A stretch of DNA of 18,857 bases from Pelotomaculum sp. UBA3102. Lineage in GTDB: Bacteria; Bacillota; Desulfotomaculia; Desulfotomaculales; Pelotomaculaceae. The stretch's first letter is position 1; each line of letters opens with the position of its first letter. This document shows positions 6,295-16,700 of this stretch, piece by piece. Location of the stretch: assembly GCA_002365865.1 (NCBI GenBank), contig DFAQ01000024.1, positions 1 through 18,857 on the forward strand, written 5' to 3'. The translations under genes and the position numbers were made by a program. The notes beneath the pieces are model-generated. The model was not told the origin of the DNA, searched no databases, and was given only the letters and a program-made list of their open reading frames with translations.

Positions 6295-8121
6295 TTGAGT
6301 GCACGAAAATTATTGATGGGCAATGAAGCGATAGCTTATGGCGCCGCAGAGGCGGGGGTAAAAGTGGCCTGCGCCTATCCCGGCACGCCATCTTCGGAAG
6401 TACTGGAAACGCTGGCCGCACTGTCCGGAGCAAAAGGTTTTTACGCCGAATGGTCTGTCAATGAAAAAGTGGCCCTGGAAACGGCAATCGGGGCTTCTTA
6501 TGCCGGATTACGGGCTCTTGCCGCCATGAAGCAGGTCGGTTTGAACGTAGCTGCCGACCCGCTGATGAGCCTCGCTTACATCGGGGTCGACGGAGGGCTC
6601 GTGCTGGTAGTTGCGGACGACCCCGGCCCGCACAGTTCCCAGACGGAGCAGGATACCCGCAAGTTTGCCCGGTTTGCCAAACTGCCGGTCCTGGATCCGG
6701 CTACACCGGAAGAAGCCTTTGAAATGACCGGATACGCCTTCGAATTATCTGAAAGTCTGGGGTTGCCGGTAATTTTGAGACCTACTACCCGGACCTGCCA
6801 CGCCTGCCAGGATATTGACCTGTCACGCGCGGTAAGACCGCCGCACCGTCAGCACTCCCACTTTGAAAAGGGTTCCGATAAGGTTATTTTCCCCAGCCTT
6901 TCCGCCCGCAGGCACCCCTGGCTTAATGAACGCCAGGAAATTGCCGGGGAAAAATTTGAGGACTCTGTTTTTAACAATTTAATTATTGCTCATAATTCTA
7001 AGCTTGGCATAATCGCCTGTGGCACCGGTTACAATTATGTCCGCGAGGCACTGCAGTTAACCGGAATTAATGCCTCGGTGCTAAAAATAGGTACACCTTA
7101 CCCGCTGCCCGGCAAACCGGTACTGGAGCTGTTTAATCATGCCGAAAGAATCCTGGTGGTGGAAGAGCAGGAACCGGTAGTGGAAGAACAAGTAATCTCC
7201 CTGGCCTGGCGTAATAAGTCAAGTGCCGTGATATGCGGGAAACATGACCGCCTGGTGCCACGGGAAGGAGAGCTTAATGTCGATCAAGTAAAATCAATTA
7301 TATCTAAATTCTCATTTGGAGAAGCAGTTGCAGACAATAACAAAGCAACCCAGCCCCCGGTACTGCCCCTGCGCACACCGGTTCTATGTGCGGGCTGTCC
7401 CCACCGGGCTTCCTTCTATATCTTTAAAAAAGCGGCCCGGGGAACAGATGCAGTATTTAGCGGCGATATCGGCTGTTACACCCTGGGCGCCATGCCCCCT
7501 TTAAACGCGATGGACGCTTGCCTGTGCATGGGTGCAAGTATAACGATCGCTTCCGGTTTATACCGGGCGGAACCTCACCGCCGGCAGGTAGCCTTCCTTG
7601 GAGATTCAACTTTCTTTCACACCGGGGTTCCCGGTTTAATCAACGCAGTTTATAACCAGGCCGATATCACGCTCGTGATCCTGGATAACTCAACTACCGC
7701 CATGACCGGTTACCAGCCGCATCCCGGCACCGGCCGCACAGCTATGGGAACCTCTGCGAAAAAAATAGAGCTGGCCGGATTAATCAAGGCGTGCGGAGTA
7801 GAGATGGTCCGGGAAGTAGATCCATATGACTTGCAGGAGGCCGGGAAAGCGGCTTCTGAGGCAATGAATTATCCGGGACCGGCGGTCGTAATTATGAAGC
7901 GAATATGTGTAAACCTGGCAAAAAAGGGTTTATCCAGTCAAATTAATCCTGAAAAATGCGTCGATTGCGGTTCTTGTATCGAAGAATTCGGCTGTCCGGC
8001 CATTGGAAGGAAAAACGGTCGCCCGGAAATATTGAAAAACTGCACGGGGTGCGGTGTATGCGCCCAAATCTGCCCGGCAGGGGCTATAGAGGAGGTAGTG
8101 AAAGAGGATTATGAGTCCTAA
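6295..8121 (+). CDS. iorA: Indolepyruvate ferredoxin oxidoreductase, alpha subunit
   Basis: Thiamine-diphosphate enzyme of 608 residues, normal for IorA. Order: N-terminal domain starting with KLLMGNEAIAYGA and AYPGTPSSEVLE, the DDPGPHSSQTEQDTR block (about 108-122), a central domain, the diphosphate-binding C-domain with SGDIGCYTLGAMPP and GDSTFFHTGVPGL (from about 436) ending in LDNSTTAMTG, and two [4Fe-4S] motifs at the C-terminus: Cys555, 558, 561, 567 and Cys583, 586, 589, 593. With IorB it oxidatively decarboxylates indolepyruvate, phenylpyruvate or hydroxyphenylpyruvate to arylacetyl-CoA, reducing ferredoxin; the reverse reaction also occurs in some anaerobes. Start choice: an ATG at 6286 is only 1 base from GGGAGG, so the TTG at 6295, 10 bases away, is preferred. 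First gene of iorA-iorB-paaK. Confidence 0.93.
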   Translation: MSARKLLMGNEAIAYGAAEAGVKVACAYPGTPSSEVLETLAALSGAKGFYAEWSVNEKVALETAIGASYAGLRALAAMKQVGLNVAADPLMSLAYIGVDGGLVLVVADDPGPHSSQTEQDTRKFARFAKLPVLDPATPEEAFEMTGYAFELSESLGLPVILRPTTRTCHACQDIDLSRAVRPPHRQHSHFEKGSDKVIFPSLSARRHPWLNERQEIAGEKFEDSVFNNLIIAHNSKLGIIACGTGYNYVREALQLTGINASVLKIGTPYPLPGKPVLELFNHAERILVVEEQEPVVEEQVISLAWRNKSSAVICGKHDRLVPREGELNVDQVKSIISKFSFGEAVADNNKATQPPVLPLRTPVLCAGCPHRASFYIFKKAARGTDAVFSGDIGCYTLGAMPPLNAMDACLCMGASITIASGLYRAEPHRRQVAFLGDSTFFHTGVPGLINAVYNQADITLVILDNSTTAMTGYQPHPGTGRTAMGTSAKKIELAGLIKACGVEMVREVDPYDLQEAGKAASEAMNYPGPAVVIMKRICVNLAKKGLSSQINPEKCVDCGSCIEEFGCPAIGRKNGRPEILKNCTGCGVCAQICPAGAIEEVVKEDYES

Positions 8122-8707
8122 TCTTAACATAGTCATCAGCGGCATCGGAGGCCAGGGTTCCGTGATGGCCTCCCGGGCACTGGCCCTGGCAGCCATGGAA
8201 AACGGACTTTCCGTGCGCACCTCGGAGGTAATCGGAATGGCCCAACGGGAAGGCGCTGTTACCAGCCACGTAAGGATGGGCCATGATCTGTCCGGTGCCA
8301 TCATTCCGGATAGGGAAGCAGATTTTTTGCTGGGATTGGAACTTTCTGAAACCGTCCGGGCGTTACCTAAATTAAAACCGGAAGGTTCCGTCATCGCCGC
8401 CACCTCCACCATCATTCCTGTTTCGGTGCATCTCGGCCTGGCTGAATATAACCAAGAAGCACTCATGGATTATCTTAAAAAATATACCGGCAAATTATCT
8501 TTCCTGGCTCTGGACGATCTCGTCCGCCGGGCCGGGCATCCTAAAACCGGCAACGTGGTAATGCTGGGAGCGCTTGCTACCTTTCCCGGCCTTCCCTTCA
8601 GCCGCGAACAGTTGCTCACGTCACTATTAAAATACGTCCCGGAGAAACTAAAAGCGATCAATATTCGTGCCTTTGAAATCGGGTGCAAGACCATGGAGGG
8701 AGCATAA
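8111..8707 (+). CDS. iorB: Indolepyruvate ferredoxin oxidoreductase, beta subunit
   Basis: IorB, 198 residues, the gamma-type domain of 2-oxoacid:ferredoxin oxidoreductases. Characteristic blocks are VISGIGGQGSVMASRAL (8-24) and SEVIGMAQREGAVTSHVRMG (38-57); both are standard for this subunit and help bind CoA and contact the alpha chain. The C-terminal part (KTGNVVMLGALATFPGLPF) also fits. Its ATG lies inside the last codons of iorA (overlap of 11 bases), with an AGAGG site 3 bases upstream and a fuller AGGAGG further back, so translation is probably coupled to iorA. It carries no iron-sulfur cluster of its own. Confidence 0.93.
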   Translation: MSPNLNIVISGIGGQGSVMASRALALAAMENGLSVRTSEVIGMAQREGAVTSHVRMGHDLSGAIIPDREADFLLGLELSETVRALPKLKPEGSVIAATSTIIPVSVHLGLAEYNQEALMDYLKKYTGKLSFLALDDLVRRAGHPKTGNVVMLGALATFPGLPFSREQLLTSLLKYVPEKLKAINIRAFEIGCKTMEGA

Positions 8708-8708
8708 A

Positions 8709-9986
8709 ATGGCGCTAATGATTAAAACGGAAAACAGACCCGGACCGGACCGCACCTTGCATCTGCAGGGGCATAAATTACGTGAACTGCTGCCCGCAGT
8801 TTACCAAAACTCGCCCTTCTACCGCCGCAAGTTGGATGACTGCGGGGTTGATCCCTGCAGTATAAAAACCTTTTCCGACTTGGAGCGATTGCCGTTTACC
8901 ACCAAGTCCGACTTGCGTACGGGGTATCCCTTGGGCCTCCTGGCGGTACCTGAAGAACAGGTAGTCCGGATTCATTCTTCTTCCGGCACCACCGGGAAAC
9001 CCGTGATCGTACCCTACACCGCCAACGACGTTTCGTCCTGGGCTGAAATGATGGCCCGCTGCCTTGCCATGACCGGGGTTACCGGCCTGGACCGGGTCCA
9101 GATCACTCCGGGTTACGGATTGTGGACCGCGGGTACCGGATTTCAAGCCGGAGTCGAACGCCTGGGCGCTATGGCAATTCCTACCGGCCCGGGCAATACT
9201 GAAAAACAAATCGAGATGATGTTGGATCTGAAGACCACCGTCTTAATCGGCACTTCCTCTTACGGTTTACTGCTGGCGGAGGAAATACATAAGCGGGGCC
9301 TCAGCGACCGGATTAAGCTGGTACGTGGAATATTCGGTTCGGAACGCTGGGGTAAAAAAATGCGCGCCCGGATCGAGGAACTGCTTAACATTGAAACATT
9401 TGACATATACGGCCTTACAGAAATATACGGCCCCGGTATTGCCATCGACTGCCCGGAACACTGCGGCCTGCATTACTGGCACGACCACCTTCTCTTCGAA
9501 ATAATCGACCCCGAAACCGGGCGTCAACTTCAGCCCGGAGAGCAGGGTGAACTGGTGGTCACTACCCTGACCAAGGAAGGGATGCCGTTATTACGCTACC
9601 GCACCCGCGACATCACCAGCATCATAACTAAAAGGTGCCCTTGCGGCAGCCCCTACCCGATGATCGCGCGCGTTTTGGGTCGAACCGATGATATGATTAA
9701 AATCAAGGGAGTAAATATCTATCCCGGTCAAATTGACCATGTCCTGCAGCTGACCGAGGGCGCCTGCAGCGAATACCGGATAATCATCAGCAGGAAGCAG
9801 GGCAAGGACTCCCTCCTGATCAAAGTCGAAGGCGAACCGGCTTTTGACTTCGGGAAAATATCAATGCAGTTGCAGAAAAACATAAAAGAACGCATTGGTA
9901 TTATCGCTGGCGTGGAAGTAATACCGCAGGGGACGCTCCCGCGTAGTGAAAAGAAAAGCAAGCGGGTATTTGATTGCCGGGAATGA
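8709..9986 (+). CDS. paaK: Phenylacetate-CoA ligase (AMP-forming)
   Basis: Adenylate-forming ligase of 425 residues, PaaK family. Visible motifs: P-loop-like HSSSGTTGKPVIVPYT (89-104), FDIYGLTEIYGPGIA (231-245), LLRYRTRD (294-301, with the ribose-binding Asp301), and GRTDDMIKIKGVNIYP (324-339). Cysteines in CPEHC (248-252) and CPC (310-312) match the metal site of this family. It converts an arylacetate, ATP and CoA to arylacetyl-CoA, AMP and pyrophosphate. The substrate is probably phenylacetate, indoleacetate or hydroxyphenylacetate, judging from IorAB next door. Start: ATG at 8709, 1 base after the iorB stop, with GGAGGG 8 bases upstream inside the end of iorB. A frame extension back to 8667 has no better site. 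The stop lies 1 base from the addA stop on the other strand. Confidence 0.9.
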   Translation: MALMIKTENRPGPDRTLHLQGHKLRELLPAVYQNSPFYRRKLDDCGVDPCSIKTFSDLERLPFTTKSDLRTGYPLGLLAVPEEQVVRIHSSSGTTGKPVIVPYTANDVSSWAEMMARCLAMTGVTGLDRVQITPGYGLWTAGTGFQAGVERLGAMAIPTGPGNTEKQIEMMLDLKTTVLIGTSSYGLLLAEEIHKRGLSDRIKLVRGIFGSERWGKKMRARIEELLNIETFDIYGLTEIYGPGIAIDCPEHCGLHYWHDHLLFEIIDPETGRQLQPGEQGELVVTTLTKEGMPLLRYRTRDITSIITKRCPCGSPYPMIARVLGRTDDMIKIKGVNIYPGQIDHVLQLTEGACSEYRIIISRKQGKDSLLIKVEGEPAFDFGKISMQLQKNIKERIGIIAGVEVIPQGTLPRSEKKSKRVFDCRE

Positions 9987-9987
9987 T

Positions 9988-12900
9988 TTACAAACATTCT
10001 TTACTTAATCCCGGCTCAAAAAAGTACAACCACTTTTCCTTTACCTTTCTTTTTAATATATTTTCAACCGCCCCGGCATAGAGGTTTAACTGGGTACGGT
10101 ATCGTGCCGCCTCTGTATCCAGACGGTCCGGTTTGATTTTTCCGGTTTTGTAATCCAGGATCAAATACCCGTCACCCTCGTCAACCAGGCAGTCCAGCAC
10201 TCCTTGCACTATGACGGTTTCCTTACCGGGTTCCCCGGGCTCCGAGTAAATTTCTTCCACCGGCACGGTCATGGTAAAGGGAAGTTCCCGCAGTACCGCC
10301 CGTGCGGCCAGCACCCGCCTCCCCAGCGTACTGTCAAAAAACGCAGCAATCGATTCCACGGACAACGACAATGCTTGCTCCGGAGTCAGTAAATCCGACT
10401 CTACCATTCCGGTGATTTGTTCTCTGATGCCTGGCACATCCAATTTCTGCTTTAAATCCAGGTTCTGCATCACCAGGTGCAGGACGGTTCCTCTTTCAGC
10501 TGCCGTTAAACCACGTTCCTGCTGTAAAAAACCGGGCCTGCTCACAATCGCAGTTTGAAGAGGAAGTATTGGTGCTTCCTCTTCCGAAAGCATTTCAAAC
10601 TTCCGTTTTATTTCTGTTACGGAGACTTTGGCCGCCCGCACGGTCGCCGCCGCAAACGGGTAACTCCATTCCAGCCTGCTTTTTATGACTTCGTAAAATT
10701 CTCCCGGCGGTTCTACCGGTTCCATACGCCTGACCAGGGAAAACAGTCCGGCGGTAGATTGTTCCACGGCACTGCTACTGCCGGCAGGCGCCCGGTTAAT
10801 AAATACTTTCCAGGCCGACCCGCTGTCATTAATCATACCCGGCAGGGCCGGTTCCGCCAATCCCAATTTCCTGATTTCCGCCCCGTTCCGGTGCCGGACC
10901 AGCGCCGGCACCAACCAATCCAGAAAAGATTTTGCCCCGGCCAGCACCCCTTCCGGTAGTGCCCGCCGGTATGTTTCCGCCGCGCTGCACCAGCGCCGGG
11001 CACATGCCGGTAAATTACGGGCGGAACCCACCAGGATCAACTTTTCCCGGGCCCTGGTCATGGCCACGTAAAGTATGCGCATCTCTTCCGCCAGCACTTC
11101 CATTTTCAGCCGGTGTTTTAAAGCCAGCTTGGCCGCAGTAGGGTAGGTTACTCTTGAGGCGCAATCCACCAGTTCGGGTCCCGGACCCAAATCTTTATGA
11201 AAAAGCACCGGCTTATTTAAATCTTTAAAATTAAATTTTTTACCCAGACCCGCCACAAACACCACCGGAAATTCCAGGCCCTTACTCTTATGGATACTCA
11301 TAATCCGCACCACGTTTTCTTTTTCGCTCAAAGCCCGGGCGGTGCCGAGATCGCGACCGCCCTCCCGGATCCGTTCGATAAAGTGGAGAAATAAAAATAA
11401 TCCCCTGAAGGCAGTAGCTTCATACTGGCGGGCCCGGTGGTACAGTGCCCTCAGGTTTGCCTGCCTCTGGCCGCCGCCGGGCAGGCCCCCGACAAAGTCA
11501 TAATATCCGGTCTCCCGGTAGATGGACCAGATTAAGTCCGCCAGTGAACCCTGCCTGGCGGCGGTGCGCCAGTGATCTAATTTCTCCAAAAAACCGGCCA
11601 ATTGTTTTGAAAAACTCCCGTATTTTAAATGCGCGGCAGTTACCACGGCTGCATAAAAATCGCTTTCGGGTGCTGCCAGCCTGATCCGGGCCAGGTCCGC
11701 CCCTTTAAGACCCACGATGGGAGACCTTAAAACTCCGGCCAGCAGGATATCCTGGCGTGGATTGTCAATAATATTCAGGAGGGACAAAATTGTTTCTACT
11801 TCAGTGGCTTCAAAATATCCGGTGGCAGACTCGGCATAAGCCGGAATCCCTTCCCGGCGGAACTCTTCAATAAAAGTATTTGCGGAACCGGCCGTAGCCC
11901 GCATCAATACTACCACGTCCCGGTAAGCCGGAGGGCGCCGGGTTTTAAGGTTTTTATCGTAAATATTCAGGCCCGGTATGCCGCCCGGGCTTCCGGCCAC
12001 CATTTCTTTAATCCTTTTTGCTATTAGGCGGGCCTCGGTTTGCACGGCATCCAGGTCCTGATCCAATTCCGTCCGGTCCTGACCACCGGCAGTATTTTCG
12101 TCAGTGGTGCCGCCGTCCGGTCCGGGAGCAATTGCCGCATCCGCACCAGAATTATCCCGCTCAACCAGGTGTACTTCTACTGCTTCATCCGGTTCGACAG
12201 CACTTTCGGCAACCGGCGGGTAAACATCCCCGTAGACCAGTTCGGCCCTGGGACCATAAGCAAGCTCACCCACAGCCGCAGTCATTAACTGGTAAAAGAT
12301 AAAATTGACTGCTTCCACCACTCCCTTGCGGCTGCGAAAATTTTTGGTCAGGTCGATCCGCCGTTCCCGGCCGCCTTTTTTTATTGGATAGGCCTTATAT
12401 TTTTCTAAAAACAAGGCTGGTTCAGCCAGCCGGAACCGGTAGATACTCTGCTTGACGTCACCTACCATAAACAGGTTGGGCGTTTCTGCACTACCCTGGC
12501 GGGACACCATCCGGAGGATGGCTTCCTGTACCCCGTTTATATCCTGATATTCGTCCACTAGAACCTCGGCGAATCTTTCCCTGAGCTCCAATGCCACCGG
12601 TGAAGGAACCACCGTCCCTGCTGTCCCTTCACCCTCCAGTATTTGCAGGGCATAATGTTCCAGGTCGTTAAAGTCTACCACGCCCCTGGCTGCTTTGGCT
12701 TTACGGTAGTATTCCCCGAAGCTCTGCACCAGTGCGGCCAGTTCTTCTACCAGCGGCGCCACCTGGCGCAGATCTGCGCACAATTCCTCCGGCAGGCGGG
12801 AAAAATACCGGCTTTTAATTTCCGCCAGCTTCCTTTTGGCGTTTTCCCTCAACTTTTTAACTTGCTCTGCCAGTTGTTGACCGGTGTCCTCTTTTTTACA

Positions 12901-13767
12901 GCTTTTCAACTTCCCGAACCCGGTCTCATTAAAAAAAAGATAGAGGTCGGACCAGGAAGAACCACGGGAACATGCCTGTATGAGGCGCAAGACCATTTCC
13001 CGGTCGGCTTCCAAATTAGCGCTGTAAACACCGGGACCGCCCGGCAGCCTGGATAGCTTCAAGGCGGCATCAAGGGAAACCTGCACCCCGGCCAATTCCA
13101 TGACCAGGGCTTCTCTCAAAACTCCACTCCAGGGCAACCGGTCAAATGCGGTGTCTTGCGGCAGTTTGAAATTCTCCGGCAATTGGGAAAGCCACTTCTG
13201 CGGGCGGGAAGTACTCCGGGCAAACTTATAAGCGTTTAGAACCATTTCCTGCAAAGTTGTATCATCACGCTTACCACCGTAACTGTCTACCAGGGCAGTG
13301 AATAAAGAACCGGTGCCTTCGGCATAACACTGCTCAAATAATTCTTCCAAGGCCTCCATTTGAATCAGCACGGTTTCTGTTTCATCAGCCACCCGGAAGG
13401 CCGGATCCAGGTTAATTAGGTGAAAATGGCCGCGCAAGAGTTCCAAACAAAAAGAATGTATGGTGCTGATACAGGCCCTGCTCAACAAGGCCGCCTGCCT
13501 CCGCAGGTGTTTTGAATCAGGTTGCCTGCTGATTTCATGAGCCAGGGCCCGGCCGATTCGTTCCCTCATTTCCGATGCGGCGGCGTTGGTGAAAGTAACA
13601 ATCAATAAATTATCTATATCTACCGGTTGCACCGGATCAGTAACCAATTTGATAATACGCTCCACCAGCACCGTAGTTTTTCCCGCACCGGCGGCCGCTG
13701 ACACAAGCAGATTACCGCCGCGGGTAAAAACAGCTTCCTTTTGTTCGTCCGTCCACTGGTTATTCAT
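9988..13767 (-). CDS. addA: ATP-dependent helicase/nuclease subunit A
   Basis: UvrD-type helicase with a C-terminal RecB-like nuclease, 1259 residues. Walker A is AAAGAGKTT (24-32), Walker B is LVDEYQDINGV (Asp405), and motif VI is YVAMTRAREKLILVG (Met903 within it). The nuclease site appears as VQGVLDCLVDEGDGYLILDY followed by KTGK (Asp1205, Lys1207) and QLNLYAGAVE. With AddB it unwinds and degrades double-strand DNA ends until it meets a Chi-like sequence, preparing recombination, and it also limits invading DNA. Start: the ATG at 13767 has GGGTGGTGA upstream; GTG codons at 13779 and 13776 lie within that site and are rejected. The ATG overlaps the addB end by 8 bases. All catalytic residues are present. 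Confidence 0.95.
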   Translation of the reverse strand: MNNQWTDEQKEAVFTRGGNLLVSAAAGAGKTTVLVERIIKLVTDPVQPVDIDNLLIVTFTNAAASEMRERIGRALAHEISRQPDSKHLRRQAALLSRACISTIHSFCLELLRGHFHLINLDPAFRVADETETVLIQMEALEELFEQCYAEGTGSLFTALVDSYGGKRDDTTLQEMVLNAYKFARSTSRPQKWLSQLPENFKLPQDTAFDRLPWSGVLREALVMELAGVQVSLDAALKLSRLPGGPGVYSANLEADREMVLRLIQACSRGSSWSDLYLFFNETGFGKLKSCKKEDTGQQLAEQVKKLRENAKRKLAEIKSRYFSRLPEELCADLRQVAPLVEELAALVQSFGEYYRKAKAARGVVDFNDLEHYALQILEGEGTAGTVVPSPVALELRERFAEVLVDEYQDINGVQEAILRMVSRQGSAETPNLFMVGDVKQSIYRFRLAEPALFLEKYKAYPIKKGGRERRIDLTKNFRSRKGVVEAVNFIFYQLMTAAVGELAYGPRAELVYGDVYPPVAESAVEPDEAVEVHLVERDNSGADAAIAPGPDGGTTDENTAGGQDRTELDQDLDAVQTEARLIAKRIKEMVAGSPGGIPGLNIYDKNLKTRRPPAYRDVVVLMRATAGSANTFIEEFRREGIPAYAESATGYFEATEVETILSLLNIIDNPRQDILLAGVLRSPIVGLKGADLARIRLAAPESDFYAAVVTAAHLKYGSFSKQLAGFLEKLDHWRTAARQGSLADLIWSIYRETGYYDFVGGLPGGGQRQANLRALYHRARQYEATAFRGLFLFLHFIERIREGGRDLGTARALSEKENVVRIMSIHKSKGLEFPVVFVAGLGKKFNFKDLNKPVLFHKDLGPGPELVDCASRVTYPTAAKLALKHRLKMEVLAEEMRILYVAMTRAREKLILVGSARNLPACARRWCSAAETYRRALPEGVLAGAKSFLDWLVPALVRHRNGAEIRKLGLAEPALPGMINDSGSAWKVFINRAPAGSSSAVEQSTAGLFSLVRRMEPVEPPGEFYEVIKSRLEWSYPFAAATVRAAKVSVTEIKRKFEMLSEEEAPILPLQTAIVSRPGFLQQERGLTAAERGTVLHLVMQNLDLKQKLDVPGIREQITGMVESDLLTPEQALSLSVESIAAFFDSTLGRRVLAARAVLRELPFTMTVPVEEIYSEPGEPGKETVIVQGVLDCLVDEGDGYLILDYKTGKIKPDRLDTEAARYRTQLNLYAGAVENILKRKVKEKWLYFFEPGLSKECL

Positions 13768-16700
13768 TGAACTCACCACCCTTTGACCCTGACAGCAGGT
13801 CCCATATGACGCTCTCTTCCTCTTCCTTAATCACCCGGTACTTGTTACCTTCCACCAGGATATCGAACTGGCAAACCGGCTTATAAGGGCAGTTAAGACA
13901 GGAACCGGAGTTTCCGTGCCGGTAAGGTGATATGTCGATTACCCCGCTCATAATGTCGTTTCCGGCAGATATAAACTTTGAGCGCAGATATACCCGTAAG
14001 AGGTCGAATTGTTCCCGGGTGAGCACTGCGGAGCGGTCTGCAAAATCCCCGCTGCTCTTTATATATACCGGAATCAGGTCTGATTGTCCTTTGATACTGC
14101 CGTCCATCAGCCTGGCTACTGCCGGATCGGACAATACCATACCGGTCATGCGCAGCTCTTTCAGGATCTTCTTTTCCCTCTCTTCTTCCGGAGGTATCCC
14201 CCCGTCCGTCTTAACCAGGGGGTCGTCAATACGGAAGTAAAGTACGGCGCCCGGCAATACCCTCTTGGAGTAATTGTGCTCACAGCGGGTAAGAAGCAAA
14301 CCGGCATGCCTCAGGGCGACATCCAGGTAGGCCATAAGCTGCATTTTCAATCCGTGGTAAATATCAGAAAGTTTCACGGTCATCCTGCCCGACTTGTAAT
14401 CAATCACCCGCAGGTATATGCCTTCGTCACCCACAGCGGCATCAACGCGGTCGATGCGGCCGGTCAGGATCATTTCGGTTCCGCCGGCAAGGGTAAAAGT
14501 AACTGCCGGCAGGTCTCCACCCGGTCCGAAGGCCAGTTCCAGGCCCACCGGCCGGAAGCTGCCGCGCCGGGAATGTTCAGCCAGCACCAGGGCCGCCCGG
14601 TGCACGGTCCGCTTGAGCTTACCGGTCAGGTAACGGCGGCGGGCGGTGCTGAGCAGGATCTCGTTTTGCAACCGGGGCGCCAGAAGGTCTACTGTTTCCC
14701 CGGCCATACTTCCAATTTGTTCTTTATTCAGTGCTCCCCATTCCAATCCCTCCGCCCGCACCCGGTCTCCGAAGAGCTTAAGCGCAGCGTGAAAAAACCG
14801 GCCTAAATCAGGGGCGTCCAGCTTAAAAGCTTCTCTTTCCTTCAACTTCAAGCCACGGGAAAGAAAATGAGCAAAGGGACAGGCAATGAATTTTTCCATG
14901 CCGGACACGCTGGTCTTCAGGGTGCGTCCGTAAAGCTCCCTGCCGGTGCCAGGGGGAAGTCGTTCCTCACGGTTGGTGAAAAAGAGCGCGGACAGCACCC
15001 GGGCGCATTTTTCACGCTGACTTCCCCGGATAAACCACAGGTACAGGTCCCACCAGAGTGGGTTTACCGGGCGGCCGGCCTTGGCTTCCCGCAACTGTGC
15101 TGCAAGGTAAGACAAAGCACGGTCAGCGCCGGCAATGAAATCCAGGTCATCGGCCAAGGCCGGGTTTGGTTCCATCGGCCACACCCGCTGCCCAACGTCC
15201 GGCAGCAGTTCCTTAACCCGCTCTATCACCCGTGAGGGCATTAATGCCCCCCCTTCGTCGTCCGCCGCAGGATAACTCAGGTACAGCAATTCGGAAGCAC
15301 GGCTCAAAGCTATGTAGGTCAAATATTGTTCGTCCAAGGCCCTGCGTCTGGCACCCGGTGCCAGGTTAATACCTGCCGTCTTCAGTCCGTCACGTTCCCC
15401 CTCGGAAATGATCCCTTGCTCTTTGATCCGGGCCGGCAGCACTCCGTCGTTAACCCCCATGATAAAAGCCACCCGCGCCTCCGGAAGGCGGGATCGGTCC
15501 AGGGACCCCACTACAACCTGGTCCAGGCCCGGTGGGATCAAGCCCAGGCGCAAACTCTCAAACCCGGATTCCAGAACAGCATTATATTCCCCCGGCGTTA
15601 ATTTATCATCACCTAATGCTTCCACAATCTGGTCGAGCAAGGAAATCAACCCGTCCCAAACCTGAACGTGCTCCCTGGCGTTCTCCAACTGTCCCCTCTC
15701 TTCCGCTTTCCTGCTCCACTTTTCCAGTGTTGTCGGGACCTTCAGCTTTTCCAGGAGATTGAAAAGCACCCCCGTTATCTCCCGTACATTTGCCGCCCGT
15801 CCCATAGCTTCATAGAAACCGTCCAAAGCAGTAACTGCCTGCTGCCGGATAACATTAATTTCTTTCAGTTCCCTTGCTTCAAATTCAGTTACTTCCCTGT
15901 CCTCTTCCAGGGACAACCGTCTTACATATTCCCAGGGTTTTCCGTCAATCCAACGGTTGCCGCGAATCCCGTGAGCCAGGACGTAGTTTTCCAGAAGGTC
16001 GACTTTTTCCCTGGCCAGCGGTACCAGGTCGGTCTTTAAGAACCTGAAAACCGGATCATTAGGCCAGTTGCCGGCCACAACCTCCAAAGCGGAACGAACC
16101 AATTCTACTAGCGGGTGGTAAAGCACCGAACGTTTTTGATCAATAAACACGGGTATCCCATGGTCGGAAAAGACCCTTTTAATTATTTGGGCATAAGTTT
16201 CTAAATCCCGTAAAATTATTACTATATCCCGGTAACGGTACCCTCTGTCCCGGCACAAGGCGGTGATTTCACGGGCCACACCCTCTGCTTCGGCCAGGGT
16301 GTTGGCCGCGCAGGCCAATACCACTCCTTTTACAGTGCCGGACCGGGGCTTAGCCCGGTGGTTAAAATAATGCTTCTCCAGGCAGGCGATGTCCGGGCTG
16401 TTAAAACGGCGGGGGGCAGTACCGTCTAAAATTAACGGTCTTGCGACAATAATTCCTTCCCCTGCGGCCGTGGCGCACAATTTTTCGTATGTCTCCCGGA
16501 CAGGATAGAACAAATCCGTATCATCAGGGATACCCCCCAGGGAGTTGAAATCGGCGCCCAGAGTCACATTTACCCGGCGGGCGGTACGCATTAACGCGGC
16601 CAGAACCTTGTATTCCTGCGGTGTAAAACCGGTAAATCCGTCTACCCAGACCTCGGCTGTCCCGATATCACCGGATGTTTCCATACGTTCCGCCAGTAAG

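Noticed and set aside
7930..8466. 178-residue minus-strand open frame across the iorA/iorB junction
   Set aside because: Both plus-strand genes carry intact catalytic and cluster motifs here; the antisense frame has none.
8667..8708. 14-residue N-terminal extension of PaaK
   Set aside because: It lies inside the end of iorB with no good ribosome site, while ATG 8709 has GGAGGG at 8 bases.
10555..13056. Several plus-strand open frames of 60-140 codons inside addA
   Set aside because: They are antisense to a conserved helicase, low in recognisable content and arise from its GC-biased codons.
14084..14806. 240-residue open frame on the plus strand inside addB
   Set aside because: It overlaps the conserved nuclease region of addB, is rich in Pro, Gln and His as antisense frames in GC-rich genes are, and has no recognisable motif.
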